NCBI GenBank assembly: GCA_013368375.1
Contig: JAACJP010000006.1
Location: 1,240,001-1,304,000, forward strand
DNA length: 64,000 nt
Direction: 5' to 3'
Origin: Tricholomella constricta
Taxonomy: Eukaryota > Basidiomycota > Agaricomycetes > Agaricales > Lyophyllaceae
The notes beneath the pieces were generated by a model that saw only the letters and a list, made by a program, of their open reading frames with translations, was not told the origin of the DNA and searched no databases. This document shows positions 49,401 through 60,707 of the stretch, in pieces. Each line of letters opens with the position of its first letter. The stretch's first letter is position 1. The translations under genes were made by a program, and so were the position numbers.

Positions 49401-51550
49401 ATTCAACATTGCGTCCGAGCCATCATACATTCCATGGTGGTGGCAACCCTGAATAATCGCCTCTTTAACGCGTGCCATAGTATTCGGGACTCCGGAACGA
49501 TTATTCTTGGTGTGTGTAAAAGTTATCTCTGTCATTCGTGTGTCATGAAATTTTATCCTGGGGACCGCAAATTTTTGCAATCCAGGTTCGGCCAATGACG
49601 TTACAGTGGCTCATTCTATGCTCCAGTGTCCGATGTCAGCCGCCGCTCCTCTGGAAAAGCGTCATGGGGCGCTGCTAATGTGTGGTGTGTGTACTGGGAA
49701 TATCTAAAGGGCGATAGGCGATTTTGCTCGACATCGAATCGCTCTACCCACGATCCACAGTCCCTTCTCTTTTTTTGGCCTTGGGTAGCTTCTCATGCCG
49801 ACAGTTCTGACCTCATCCACGTACTGTTCGGCGCGTTCCCTCCCCACGTTTGGCGACCCAGGTGTTCCCACTACGTCGAGTCGTGACACCAATCTGGAAT
49901 GTGACGCCGTCCTGTCGTGTTGCCAAGAAAATTAACAGATCGACACCCACGCCAGCTGTTCTACGAAGTTGGAGTCTTCGTTTTTGGAGACGCACATAGC
50001 TTTGCAGGCTAGAAGTCAATTTTTCTTTCTTTCTTTTTCCCAAGTCGTCGGCCTGGAAGACAACTTCGCTTTATACTTCCAAACTGGGCCGCTTGCGCAT
50101 GTTCCTTAATCTTTCCAAACCAGCCACTAACGACCCACGACTCATACAGCCTGGTTTGCACAAGGTTAACTGAGGAAAAGCTCCCCTCTTATCAGACAGG
50201 CGATCATCTGAAGCTGCGCCTCAAGCTTTTCTGTGTTCTTGATTTGCCCCTATAGCCTATAGCCTATAGCCTTGCCGACTCGTCGCACCTAGAAATGTGG
50301 GTGTACTTCCTGTGAAATAAAATCCTCAAACCGTTCTACAGGATGTCATCTCATGCTATACAAACTATAACCTTCCCCTCAGGAGGCGTCCACTAGCCAA
50401 TCGTGGCGCGCGCCGAGCTTCTCGACAGCCATTCCCTCGCATGCCTTTACGTTATCCGACGCTCTGAGCGGCGCTTCGCTGTGCCCGAAACACCCATCTC
50501 TACCTCACGCTCGTGTGAGTCTCTCATATCACACCAACAATGATACCTCTGCTTCGGGAGAGCGTGTGTGCTGCTACTGGTATGCGCCGCGTTAATAGTT
50601 TTCGTGGAACAATACATCTCAATATAACTGATTTCGGGTGTCAGACTCTCACAGTGTCCCACATCCTGCACAGGTTATATCACAGCTTGTACCGTCTGTG
50701 CCCGTTGACGTTCGACACGTTGCAGGATGTTTGCATCGCCCACCTCGAACGAAAATTTGGGACGTGTTTCGGCGGCTGTCTTAGTACAGGTGCAGGCCTT
50801 TTCAAGTGGCGATCCTTCACATCGGCGTACTGGCATTCCCCTCGGAGCTGCGTCGCGTCCTGGATGCATCTGATGCGATGCGCGCACGAAAGCCTCCATG
50901 AATATTCTACATCGATCACTTTGCTAGGATTGACTTTCAAGCATTTGACATTGATATTTTGATAACGTCTGGGTGACTATTCCTTTTCAGGTGTCCTTGG
51001 TCGACACGCTTGCGTGTGCCATTCTGTGTGTTTATGTCCAGGATGGGTAATACTCACGCTCAACGGTCGGAGAAAAAAATTTCATTTCTCAACAATGCAT
51101 GGCTTCGATCGATGGATGATGGGATGGATGGATGGATCCATGGCATGATGTATGATACGGTTTACACGCTCCCGCTTCCTTGGCAGCAAGGTTCTCGATG
51201 GCTCTGCTGATGATCATCATGTATGACATGGATGTATGATCGACGCTGTCCTTCACTGCCCGTCGATGTCCTTGTTCTACGTCTTTTTTTTGTTTCTTCT
51301 CGATAGACACGGGTTGTGCTCAGGCTCAGCTGAGGTTCTCAAGCAACACGCGGCTGCCGCGCGGCGGAAAATTTTGAACGAGATTACGAGCCGACGGTGA
51401 TATCGCTCACTCACACTTGCCTTCGTTCATCACGTCGTTTCTTTGTTTTCTTTTTTCCACGGGAACACCGAATGGAAAGAATCACTCCAGCCTTTCCGTG
51501 GGTCCCGACTAGAACGAGCCCAGTCGAGCCCACCTCGTTGCGTACACGCG
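46426..51550. other. Gene-poor region, no supported gene
   Basis: Open frames up to 244 codons (47509-48243, -) show no domain, atypical composition and no splice structure. Minor simple repeats include a triple (cctatag)-type unit near 50252-50274 and GATG/GGAT tetranucleotides near 51115-51138. Confidence 0.4.
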
Positions 51551-51797
51551 ATGGCCAGTATCAGTAATCTGGCACGCATCTTTGTTTTGGCAAGATACCG
51601 TGGTAACTGCCAATACTAACGACTCGGAACGTGGATGCAATCCCATGAACTTTCACCCCAAGCACCGCAGCTTACAATGGCCAGTATCAGTAATCTGGCA
51701 CACATCTTTTGTTTTGGTATTAGGATACCGTGGTAACTGCCAATAACGAACGTGGATGCAAGCAATCCCATAAACTTTCACCCCAAGCGCCGCAGCT
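51551..51797. repeat. Two-copy tandem duplication of about 122 bp
   Basis: Units 51551-51674 and 51677-51797 share atggccagtatcagtaatct, a taccgtggtaactgccaata block, cgtggatgca and actttcaccccaagc in order. Differences are small indels and substitutions, so the duplication is recent. Confidence 0.9.
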
Positions 51798-53008
51798 TCC
51801 ACGTTTTTTTTTCTTTTCCAGTGGTTTTTCTTGGGTTTTTCACACCGCTGCTTTAACTCTGTGCTTTTTCTGTGGAAGCGATGATGAGTAATTTTTGTCA
51901 CAGGCGCAACTCCATCAGAGGAAAGGTTATTATGTGCGTGGACAGAGCGGCCACGCAGATCGCCTCTGTATGTTTGATATCGCACTCACGAGTCTTACTT
52001 GCTTTCCGCGCATAACTTTGCGGCTGCTCTTGTGTGATGTGCGCCTGGAAGGATCTAGGGGTCTTTAGTATATTTGTACTATCCACACTATCCATAACTT
52101 AAAAACACCTGGTGATTAGTCGCTAAGCTGGCGAGAATCCCCGACGCGGAGGCCGCGGATACGTCTCCGACCGTACATGGCTGGTGTACAGCGCGCTGAA
52201 ATTCCCCAGGACTCGGAAAAGGACTCGCATTGTACTTCCTCTATGTCATGCGAGAAAAAGCTTGTAATGATGTATCAGACAATATGTACGGACATCAAAT
52301 TTAATTAACTTGACCACCTAAGGACCATCCGGACTCGGAAATGGACTCGCATTGTACTTCCTCTATGTCATGTGAGAACAAGCTTATAATGATCAATCAA
52401 CTTAACCACCTTTCCTATACTAAGGACCGTCTGGATGGCCAAATGCACCTTAGATCACTCCATATTGACCATCCAATAATAAAGTCGTTCTTATCTGTTG
52501 TGTCGACACGGAGTGCTCAATGTCACGATTCCAACAAGCAAGCACCAGTCGCATTAGTCAGATTCGAGCACAACGCGTGAGGGTGTGAGCTATCATGAAT
52601 TTTTCTTGCCCCTCGCCGAGACGAATTGATCCGTCCAATAACTACCCAATTCTAACGTGAACAGAATGTCGTTTGATGCTTGATGCTCAGAATAGCTTCA
52701 AATGACCCACACTAGTAGTCTTTTAAAAAGACTCGACACAAAGCGTCAAAAATTAGCGCCACAGCGCGTCCAACGTTATATACCGCATCTGTCAGTAATC
52801 ATCAATTGCACTCAGTAACACATACACTTATCGATACTGCTTGCGCGCTAGCTCGACTCCAACAAACCATGTCCACAATGATACGTGGCCATAGTGCCGA
52901 TCGTGGGCATATTCCACTGTGAATTACACGATGCTGGGAAGTTCTTCATTTCAAAATATGCTTAGAAAAAAAGGAACATGAAAGGAGGTTATCAATCCGG
53001 CAAGCCAA
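51798..53008. other. Gene-poor region with TATA-like motif and short open frame
   Basis: No supported gene is present apart from the repeat at 52209-52432. GTTATATACC at about 52775-52784 is TATA-like. About 90 bp downstream an ATG with a good context (aaaccATGtcc, 52869) opens only a 17-codon frame. Confidence 0.35.
52209..52432. repeat. Two-copy tandem duplication of about 100-120 bp
   Basis: Units 52209-52330 and 52331-52432 both start ggactcggaaa(a/t)ggactcgcattg, continue tacttcctctatgtcatg, and end with a taaggacc(a/g)tc-type segment. The second unit has a central deletion of about 20 bp. Confidence 0.88.
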
Positions 53009-56000
53009 TCACACCTTTCCCCTCCCCAACAACTCATTCAACTTTCCCGCCGCAATAGAGTCCACCCTCCCCGATTTTGCCACAGCCTCATTGTGACTTC
53101 TCATTCCACTACTCCCATGAATCCGACTTCCCCCAAGTACAAGCGAAAATCTCTTGTTAACCTTCACAGGGCCGCTTCCGCCATCCCCCGGCGTCTCAGC
53201 AGGGACAGCCTCGAACACAGCACTGCTGCGCGCAGTGACACTCGTGGTATGTAGCGCCACCGCCGGAAGGGAGAACCGTTTATTCCTCCGCGCCGTGTTC
53301 TCCTTCCTAGGAGATGATGACGAGGAAGCAGGCCCCCCGTTGCTCGATGCATATGACGGCTCGCGCCCCAGCTCAAATCGTCCCTCCCCATCCTCCTCCC
53401 CATCGCCGTCCTCCTCCAGAGGCACATCGAGCACGTCAAACCGGCCGTGCTCGCTCTGCTCGAAATCTTCGAGGAGATGGTGATAGCTCTTTGGACGCGT
53501 GTTCTGTGCGGACCTAACCTTGACACGCCCCCGCTTCTCACCGGGTGCAAGGTCGGGTATGTCTTGAAGGAAGGCATTGGGCGAAGAGGGCTCCCGGACA
53601 ATTGCCATGAGTGCTTGAGGGGTTGTACTGACGCTGACGGGAAGGGAGGGCATAGAAAGCCAAGACGGTAGATTGTTCAAAGACGTAAGGGCGTCGACGT
53701 CCTTCCGGTGAATGGTCCCGGGCCCGTCAATTGTGTCGGCGGTGTGTGGAGGAGGATCGATCAAGGGGAAGACAGTTTCGTAACATGCATCGCACGCACG
53801 GGCAGGCTTGCTAGAGTCACCTTTCGCGTTCGGGTCTGATATAAAAAATGTCTGTTTTATAGCAAACAGTGATCAGCAAGATGTCCCTGGCACGATGCAT
53901 AAAACACTGCTACCCACTCGACCTGAACATGACGCACATACGCACCGCCCACACAGCCGACAGTGGTGCCTTCTTCTCCTCCACCCAAAGCTCCTCCCAC
54001 ACCTCATGCATCCACCAGTCTTCTCATCTGGAATCCATATCGCGGGAACCCAATGCTCCACCTTACGCCTGCGCTCCCATGGCTCAGCGTCCTTTTTTCC
54101 TTTGCCCTTGAATCTTTTCCCATTATTCCCAGTCTCACGAATGGTTGCGATGCGCTCGTCGGAAGGCGGAAACGGCAAAGCCTGCAAGGATCGCCGAAGG
54201 TGGTTGGTTGATGTGGACGAGGTGAGGGTGGAGTTAGGATGCGTGATGTTCAGCGAGACGAGTAGCTGAGCCTTGGCTTGCCGGATAGCCGTACACCATT
54301 CGTTGCGTTCCTCCTCCGTACCTGTTCCACCTGGTAAATTACACAGCAAACGCGATAAAAAAGGGAGCATAGCTGACTTGAGTAAAGCACGAAACTGCCC
54401 TCGGGGCTCAGGATTTCAAATCTCCGCTCCTCGCCCTGCTCTCTTGGCGGGGTCACGACGACTTCAAAGTCTACCAGCTCCGCACGACCCTTATACACCC
54501 ATCGCTCATCTCCACCACTACTCGGGTGCCTCTTGATCAGATTCGACGGCGGGTGGTACGACTTTCTTATAGCGTTGTTCCTCCCCGTGTACTTGGACGG
54601 GGTCGACGGGGTCGAGGGAGAGGGCGATTCCGTGTCATGATCCGCATCAACCACAGTCGCAACGCCAGCTTGCGTCATCAAAGCCGACAGCTCAGCCTCA
54701 CTTTTACTGCGGGTCCTGAGCATCTGCGGCCTATTCGATGGACTCGACGCCGCTGACACTGGAGAGTCGACAGGCCCACCATTGCCAATATACCCAGCAC
54801 CCCAACCAGATCTGCTGATGCCCCAATCTCCCTTCCACGCACGCTCGGCCTCCTCGTTAGCGAGCCAGACCAGGCAGTCGGAAAAGAGCAGGAATTCGCG
54901 TTCCCGGGGCTGGGCGCTGCGTTCGATCTGGAGAAGGGGCCCGCGTTTCAGTAGCGTGCGACCTGGGGCGATCAGCTGGAAGGGGAGGTTCGGGGTGGAT
55001 CGTTGCAGGGAAAGAAGTGCCAGCGTCTGTGCATGAGTATGCAGAGAGGTGTTGAGCGAGAGGGTAACTATGGAAGCGTCAGGAGATGCATAGTTTGAAG
55101 GACCAGATATACGGACTCTTGGAGACGAGGGTATGGACTGCGGTGAGTTGCCCATGTTCTGGGTCTTCCGGATCAGTGCAGCTGATCAGGTCCTTGAGGA
55201 GGAGAAGGTATCGCGGGCACCGTTGCACGATCGTGAGAAGCCAGTCTCGCAGCTTTAACTTGGCACATCGTGGGTCCGCTTCTTGTATCGACAAAAAAGC
55301 AGCAAAAGGAGGGTTGTACTGCGGGTTGGCATGTGTAGCTGAGGGAGGTGTGATTAGATCGGCAAGAGCGGAGATGGTCGAAGGGAAAGAGGTAACAAAG
55401 GGGTTATATAATGAAAGGTATGGGAAGTGGGAGAGGAGGATGGGAGAAAGCGGATGCGGTGGTTCGTGGTCAGCATTACCCGTGGATGCAGATGACGGTA
55501 CGCCAGTGTTGGAGAGGAGAGTTGAAAGTGAGGAGAAGAAGGAACGATGCAGATTCCAGATGTCAATAAAATTAGAGAAGACAGATGTGAGAGAAGACCG
55601 GTCCAACAAGGGGTTGGGCGAATCTAGTGAAGCGATAATGGGTGTAAGGAAGTGCTGAAAAGTAATATTAGAATTGCATAGCCTGGGCGTTTCGAGGGCA
55701 ATCATACCGAATAAATTAACTCGAGACCGTCCAGATAGGCCCTCTCTGTCTCATAAAACTCCTCGACGATCTTCCGTCGTTTCGATTCCCTGGCGTCATC
55801 CATCGGCTTGATGTGAACATCGCGCCTCCGTCTTCTTCTGGGCGATTCCATCGAGGTTGGTCGACCCTTCCCACTTTTAGGTGGGTGAACATTCATAATT
55901 ACCGCTGGAATAGACCTCCCTTGCGGCTCTCCCTCCTCGGGTAATGAATCGAACGAGGCCACACTGATCATAGACTCCCTGTGCATCTTGGACGGCGCTG

Positions 56001-56380
56001 TCGGCAATGATATCCGCCTAAAGGGCAGATGCGGTGGCCGAAGGTGTGGCACTGGTTGGGCATTCCTTGAAGTGGGCTCCGACACCGGGAAGCTCACCGT
56101 CGATGAAGGGGCACTGCTCGCTGCAGATACCGACTAAGTCAAGCACGATTGTTGACAAGTTGTCGCATTCCAAACATACCTGACACCATAGTTCGATGAT
56201 TGTACTGGTATTTGGGATATAACGCCTAAATGACTCTTCAAAGGTCCCAAGAGAGACCTTCAATCGTGCAGAGGGCAAACTAAGGGTATAGGTTCTGTGG
56301 TGATCCCAGTACAAGCCAGAAATCATCTTCTTTGGGTCGTGACCGTAATGTGTTTGGCTTCCGCTTCTCATCCAAATCAT
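53009..56380 (-). CDS. DH-PH-FYVE protein, putative Rho-family GEF
   Basis: The domain order is that of FGD-type exchange factors: a DH domain for GDP/GTP exchange on Rho GTPases, a PH domain and a phosphoinositide-binding FYVE finger. The DH region (about 55770-55100) starts RKIVEEFYETERAYLDGLEL, joins to HFLTPIIASLDSPNPLLDRS, and includes LRDWLLTIVQRCPRYLLLLK and DLISCTDPEDPEH. The PH domain follows, with ERSAQPREREFLLFSDCLVW and SPEGSFVLYS spliced to GTGTEEERNEWCTAIRQAKA. The FYVE finger reads WIPDEKTGGCMRCGRSFGW, RRRRHHCRLCGRCVCASCSG, and after an intron ARACDACYETVFPL, with all Cys/His ligands and the basic RRHHC motif. A disordered C-terminal half ends at 53009. The 5' start is uncertain: an exon from ATG 56380 splices in frame over a 49-nt intron, and ATG 55986 is an alternative. 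Length is about 1,030 residues. Confidence 0.85.
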
Positions 56381-56780
56381 AACTCCATTCCAAGGCCACC
56401 ATGATCGTACTCAAGCCTTCAGACCTCAGGCCTCAATCCCCAGCGCAAGTTTCGTCCAAATACGCAGAAATTCTTCTGCAAAGAATGCGTGACATAATGG
56501 GCCTTTCTTTGGACTAGAAAAAACGATTTCATTAGCCTCCAAATTCACTTCCAATGGCGTTCAGGGTAAATGTCCCCTCCAGTCCCCCAAAGGAGCCGTC
56601 TGTGGACGCTAATGTGAAAGAAAGACTTAGGTGACCAAAGACTACAGGCACAGTACTTTGTCAATATCAAGGAGATTGCGTCTCATCTCCTCGGAGAGGG
56701 CGCCAAGTGTTGTGGCATGCAAGCAATTTTGAAAGACCTGACAATGCGGTACACGTTCCCAGCATCTAAGAATTTGAGAT
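56381..56780. other. Intergenic region, nothing firm
   Basis: A short plus-strand frame from ATG 56399 (MIVLKPSDLRPQSPAQVSSK...) stops after about 38 codons. A second short frame begins at ATG 56552. Neither can be tied to a gene. Confidence 0.3.
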
Positions 56781-57698
56781 TCACGCCATCCGTCTGTCAC
56801 AGGAGATCAATCTTACTCGGAATCCGTGCACAGGCGATATGAGCATCTCTAGGTTCCGAGGTGCCATGCGACAATCCGAATCAGATACTCTTGGAGCTAT
56901 TGAAACGTCTGGAGGCATAATCAGCAGTATTTTCTTTGATACACTGTCTATCACTGAAGACTTCACCTTTTGTGAAGCGTTCGTTGAGTCGGTAAGTTGT
57001 AACCAATACGTACTTTGCGCTTCATAAAGACTCATGGACGTGAGGATTGGCATAGGAAAGCTACGGATGGTAATACTTACCTCCAATCTGAAAATTTAGT
57101 ATTATAGCTTGCGACTCGCACACATTTGCTGGCTCCCGAAAAGGAAAGCGCGTTATTTTGACTTGTGTGTATCTTGCCAAGTCCTGTCCTTCAGCCAAGA
57201 CCGTGGATCTGTCTTCTGAACTTTCATGTCTTCTCCACACCATCATCTGCGTAACATTGAACAAGACGACATTTCTGTCCTCTAATAGGACCAGCGCAGT
57301 ATCTCCTATTGTCTCGGAGCTAACGAGATGCCTACTCTTATCTATTCCATAAACTGCTTGTACCAGCATGGGTCGGACGGCAGTCGCGTCTTCTTAGCTC
57401 AGTTACGCTTCACTTGATTCTCCGCATCACGATCATGTGGTTCTTTGCCATCCCGACGCTTTCAATATGATTGGGCGATGGAGATGGGCCCGTCGAACGA
57501 ACCACATGAAAACAGGTACCTAGGATCACGTCTTTCGATGGAAGGGAGCCGAACATATCTTGGTAGACTATCGGAACTACCCCAACGCCGTTTCTGGCGA
57601 TTCTGACCGCGATTACATCGCTTGCCTGTGGTCTTTGCTTGTGCGAACATATGGCCGTCTTCATGATCGACAACTAACACAATGTGTTGCTCGATCAC
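56781..57698 (-). CDS. Hypothetical protein, possibly C-terminal part of an F-box-type gene
   Basis: Three minus-strand open segments can form a partial gene. The 5'-most has HIVLVVDHEDGHMFAQA (about 57690-57640). The middle one includes TALVLLEDRNVVLFNVTQMM and an LNFQIG end at a GTAAGT donor near 57090. The last has SRKVKSSVID-like and ILLIMPPDVSIAPRVSDSDC segments, ending at 56781. Alternating strands of the first two segments recall the C-terminal beta-rich region of basidiomycete F-box proteins, but I cannot place it firmly. The region around 57414-57670 is part of the duplicated block and has a diverged copy at 59895-60146. This may be a decayed or incomplete gene. Confidence 0.35.
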
Positions 57699-57889
57699 TC
57701 GGGACGGATACCGGGATACGGAGCTAAACGATCCGCATGGAAATACATAGTCAACGGAGGTACATCACTGACATTTACGGCGTCAGTATCTATTTCTCTG
57801 ATATATGTAATTGTCTCTTCTAATCGTACTTAAAGGGCCGGCAAGGTTGGAGATTGCATTCGACCCAACCTCGTTGTCGCATCTACATC

Positions 57890-59418
57890 ATGAAGTTATC
57901 CTCCACATTTTTGGGAGTCGCACTTGTGGCCTTATCAGTCCATGCAGCTATTTCCGAGGCTGAGCTCAAAGAAAACAGGGCGAAGGGACTTCGTCTACTG
58001 AGTCTCAAGGACGGCGTCGACCCCGTCTGGAAAACGGAAGACGATAAACTGGCTCTCCTACGCGCCCACATTCGCTTCGTAAGCATTCACAAAATTATGT
58101 CTGCCGCACACTCTGATATTCTCGCAGTTCGATGTCACAGATGTCTACGACCCCGGCACCCCGATTACTCCAGCTGCCAATTCGTTTGCCGCGCTCGCAA
58201 CCTGCAGGTCTTCCCTTCCATCTGACGAGAACTAGTGTGCTGAAGTCAATATACAGACCCTGCCCCGTCTCATCAGACTCAGGTCAAGGCGATCATCGCT
58301 AACATCACCCTTGCCAATATGCAGTCGCATCTCGGTAGCCTAACTGCCTTCAACAACCGCTACTACAAGTCGCAGACCGGTGTTGACGCGACGAACTGGA
58401 TCGTCAAGACCGTAGGCGACGTGCGTCGATCATCATGTAACCATGCGCCGACGCTAATGCATAGTTATTCTACTCCAGATTGCTGCAAAGTACCCCACCA
58501 GTCAGGCCACGGTGAAAGCCTTCGCACATACCTGGATCCAGAGCTCCATCGTTGCCCGCATTCCGGGAACCACCAATGGCCCTGTTACAATCCTTGGTGC
58601 TCACATGGACTCAATCAACCTAAGCAACCCAACAAGCGGCCGTGCGCCCGGCGCCGACGACGACGGTAGCGGTTCTGTCAACCTCATTGAGGCGTTCCGC
58701 ACGTTGCTCGCTTCCGGATTCAAACCCACCACCCCCGTGGAGTTCCACTGGTGTGTTCCAATTTATTCACATCCTTCATTTATCTTTCTAACCCTTTTGC
58801 ATATACAGGTACTCTGCTGAAGAAGCCGGCCTCCTTGGCTCTCAGGCTATCGCAAAAAGCTACAAATCCGCTGGTACCCAGGTCAAAGCCATGTTACAGC
58901 TCGACATGACGGCATAGTAAGTAAATTCGTCTCTCAATGCCCGAAGAGAAGTGGCATTGATACTTGCTGTTCAGCGTGAAGCCTGGCTCGACTGAGGTCA
59001 TTGGACTGATTCCCGTAAGTGCCAGTAGTTCCCCGCATCGTAGTGCGCAGCTCTGATTTATTTATTTCCAGGACTACGTTGACGCAGGCTTGACCACCTA
59101 CATCGGTTCCCTCATCACTGCATACTCGAGGTTACCCTTCGTCACAAGCCCCAAGGTAATGCCTCCATCCTACCTCACATCCCTCAAACATCTCACTCAC
59201 CGCCCCTATCCCAATAGTGCGGATACGCGTGCTCTGACCACGGCAGTTGGTACAACCAGGGCTACCCATCTGCCTTCCCGTTCGAGACACGCTTCGGTGA
59301 CCACAACCCGACCATTCACTCCGCATCGGACACCACCGCTGCCACAGGGTTCTCCTGGTCGCATTCTCTGGAGTATGCCAAGCTTGCTGTTGCGTTTGCG
59401 TACGAGCTAGGCATTTGA
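57890..59418 (+). CDS. Secreted M28E leucine aminopeptidase, intact copy
   Basis: This is a zinc exopeptidase of the fungal leucine aminopeptidase type that trims N-terminal residues of peptides outside the cell. ATG 57890 starts a signal peptide ([20 protein letters not shown]) and a propeptide-like region. The catalytic domain shows the co-catalytic zinc ligands in order: His in ILGAHMDS, Asp in [10 protein letters not shown], the Glu pair in [11 protein letters not shown], Asp in MLQLDMTAY and His in [11 protein letters not shown]. It ends [13 protein letters not shown] at TGA 59416-59418. About eight introns splice in frame. One of them, after AALAT, appears to need a GC donor (CCT|GCAGGT) where the sister copy has GT. 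Pairing of the CGYAC Cys with a later Cys is not visible in this copy. Confidence 0.9.
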
Positions 59419-59894
59419 GGTCGTTCGACGAGGGTAGTCGCAGGTCACAGTGCCTGTCGAATTGATTGTAGTACTACAGTATTTGTGAAAAGTTTGGGAC
59501 GGTCTTTTTACACCGTGTGTGCATGACAGAGTCAATGGATCTTTGAGGGATAAGACTTTTGCACGTTTCCAGAGTGCAAGAGCTCTCGGAAGGGTGTTAA
59601 TATCGACCCGAACTTATTTGCGAAGAGGACTGCCACAGCCTTTATTGTGACTTGTTAATCACAAGTTATCGGCCTTCAACTTCCTGGATCGATCAACATC
59701 ATACAGCTTGATTCTAAACACTTACCTGCGCGAACCAGCGGCGTCTTCTACTAGGTCCAACGCATCTCCTGTTGTCAGTTGACTCTAAACGGTCCATGCC
59801 ATCTAATCTATGCCACGGTGTACGATCGTAACCGGACCGCCTTTACGCCGTCTTGGAGCTGCTGCAGTCCCATTTCATAGCATTTCATCCGCCG
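59419..59894. other. Intergenic region between the duplicated blocks
   Basis: 3' flank of the first aminopeptidase gene; no open frame of note. Confidence 0.4.
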
Positions 59895-60707
59895 CATCAT
59901 AATCATGTGGCTCTTCGCCATTCCGACCCCCCTGAAAAGATGGGCAACGCGCATGAACCCTGAAGCGCCACATGCCAATCGGTAAGATTACGCCTTTCAA
60001 TTAAATAATGCAAAGGAACCGAAAGCACCTTGATTAAACTCCGGAACTATCGAATCACTTCTGCAGATTCCTGCAGTAATCTCGACTTGAACTTCATCAC
60101 TTCTCTCTGATTCTCGCTCTCTGAGCATATGGCCGTCTTCATGACATTTTTTTTTTTTTTTTTTTTTTGGAATCCCTGTTTATTGACCCCCGAGCGGAAG
60201 CTCATGTCGGTCCTTACAATACTATGTACATAATAGAGAGCCCCTTTGCCCCCTAATCCTGCACCTGCTGAGGTTGTGAATGCACGAGTCGACGGGCCAT
60301 CCTCGACGCCCCCCGACTGCCCAGAGCCCGGAGGCTCTGTTTTAGACACCCACCTCTGACGTGTGAGGTGTACCGTTTCTAGTCCCACTTGTGTGCTTCT
60401 GATGTAGCGTGAGTCGGCTGTCAATGTGCTCGGCCCCCGAAGGGGACGTTCACGAGAAGGCGGACCGCCGAAACGGTGTCTTCATGACATGATGGTCGAC
60501 ACAGCACGCTCCTGTGCGTCGATCAGGCATGACGGATACGGAGCTAGTAGTAGACGGCCCGCATGGATGCACATAGTCACTGGACGTGCGTATTCAACAA
60601 CGTGTAGAATCGATACTTCTTTTGCTGAAATTTGTCGGTCTAATTCTGCTTAAAAGGCGATTCAAGTTGGTGATGAGATCCCAACACAAAATCAGTGTAT
60701 CCATACC
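59895..60707. repeat. Second copy of the aminopeptidase upstream block
   Basis: DNA here parallels 57414-57889. Shared landmarks are tcatgtgg(t/c)t(c/t)tt(t/c)gccat near the start, catatggccgtcttcatga, gacggatac...ggagcta, a ccgcatgga...catagtca block, and the aminopeptidase start. The copy is diverged and is split by the retroelement at 60148-60477. Confidence 0.75.
60148..60477 (-). mobile_element. Poly(A)-tailed non-LTR retroelement (truncated LINE or SINE) with 13-bp TSD
   Basis: A run of 22 T (60147-60168) on the plus strand marks a poly(A) tail on the minus strand. It is preceded on that strand by GGGTCAATAAACAGGGATTCC, which holds an AATAAA signal. The 330-bp body is flanked by a direct repeat gtcttcatgacat at 60135-60147 and 60478-60490. 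The paralogous block at 57650-57670 has only one copy (gtcttcatgatcgacaac) and no insert, which confirms insertion by target-primed reverse transcription. The body contains a CCCCTTCGGGGG hairpin and a GCCTCCGGGC-type hairpin near its middle. No clear tRNA-type A and B boxes are seen, so a 5'-truncated LINE is somewhat likelier than a tRNA-derived SINE. Confidence 0.85.

Noticed and set aside
52869..52922. Seventeen-codon frame downstream of a TATA-like motif
   Set aside because: Too short to support as a gene without transcript evidence.
60047..60424. Minus-strand 125-codon frame through the retroelement
   Set aside because: It reads through the poly(A) tail (Lys run) into flanking DNA, so it is not a native gene.
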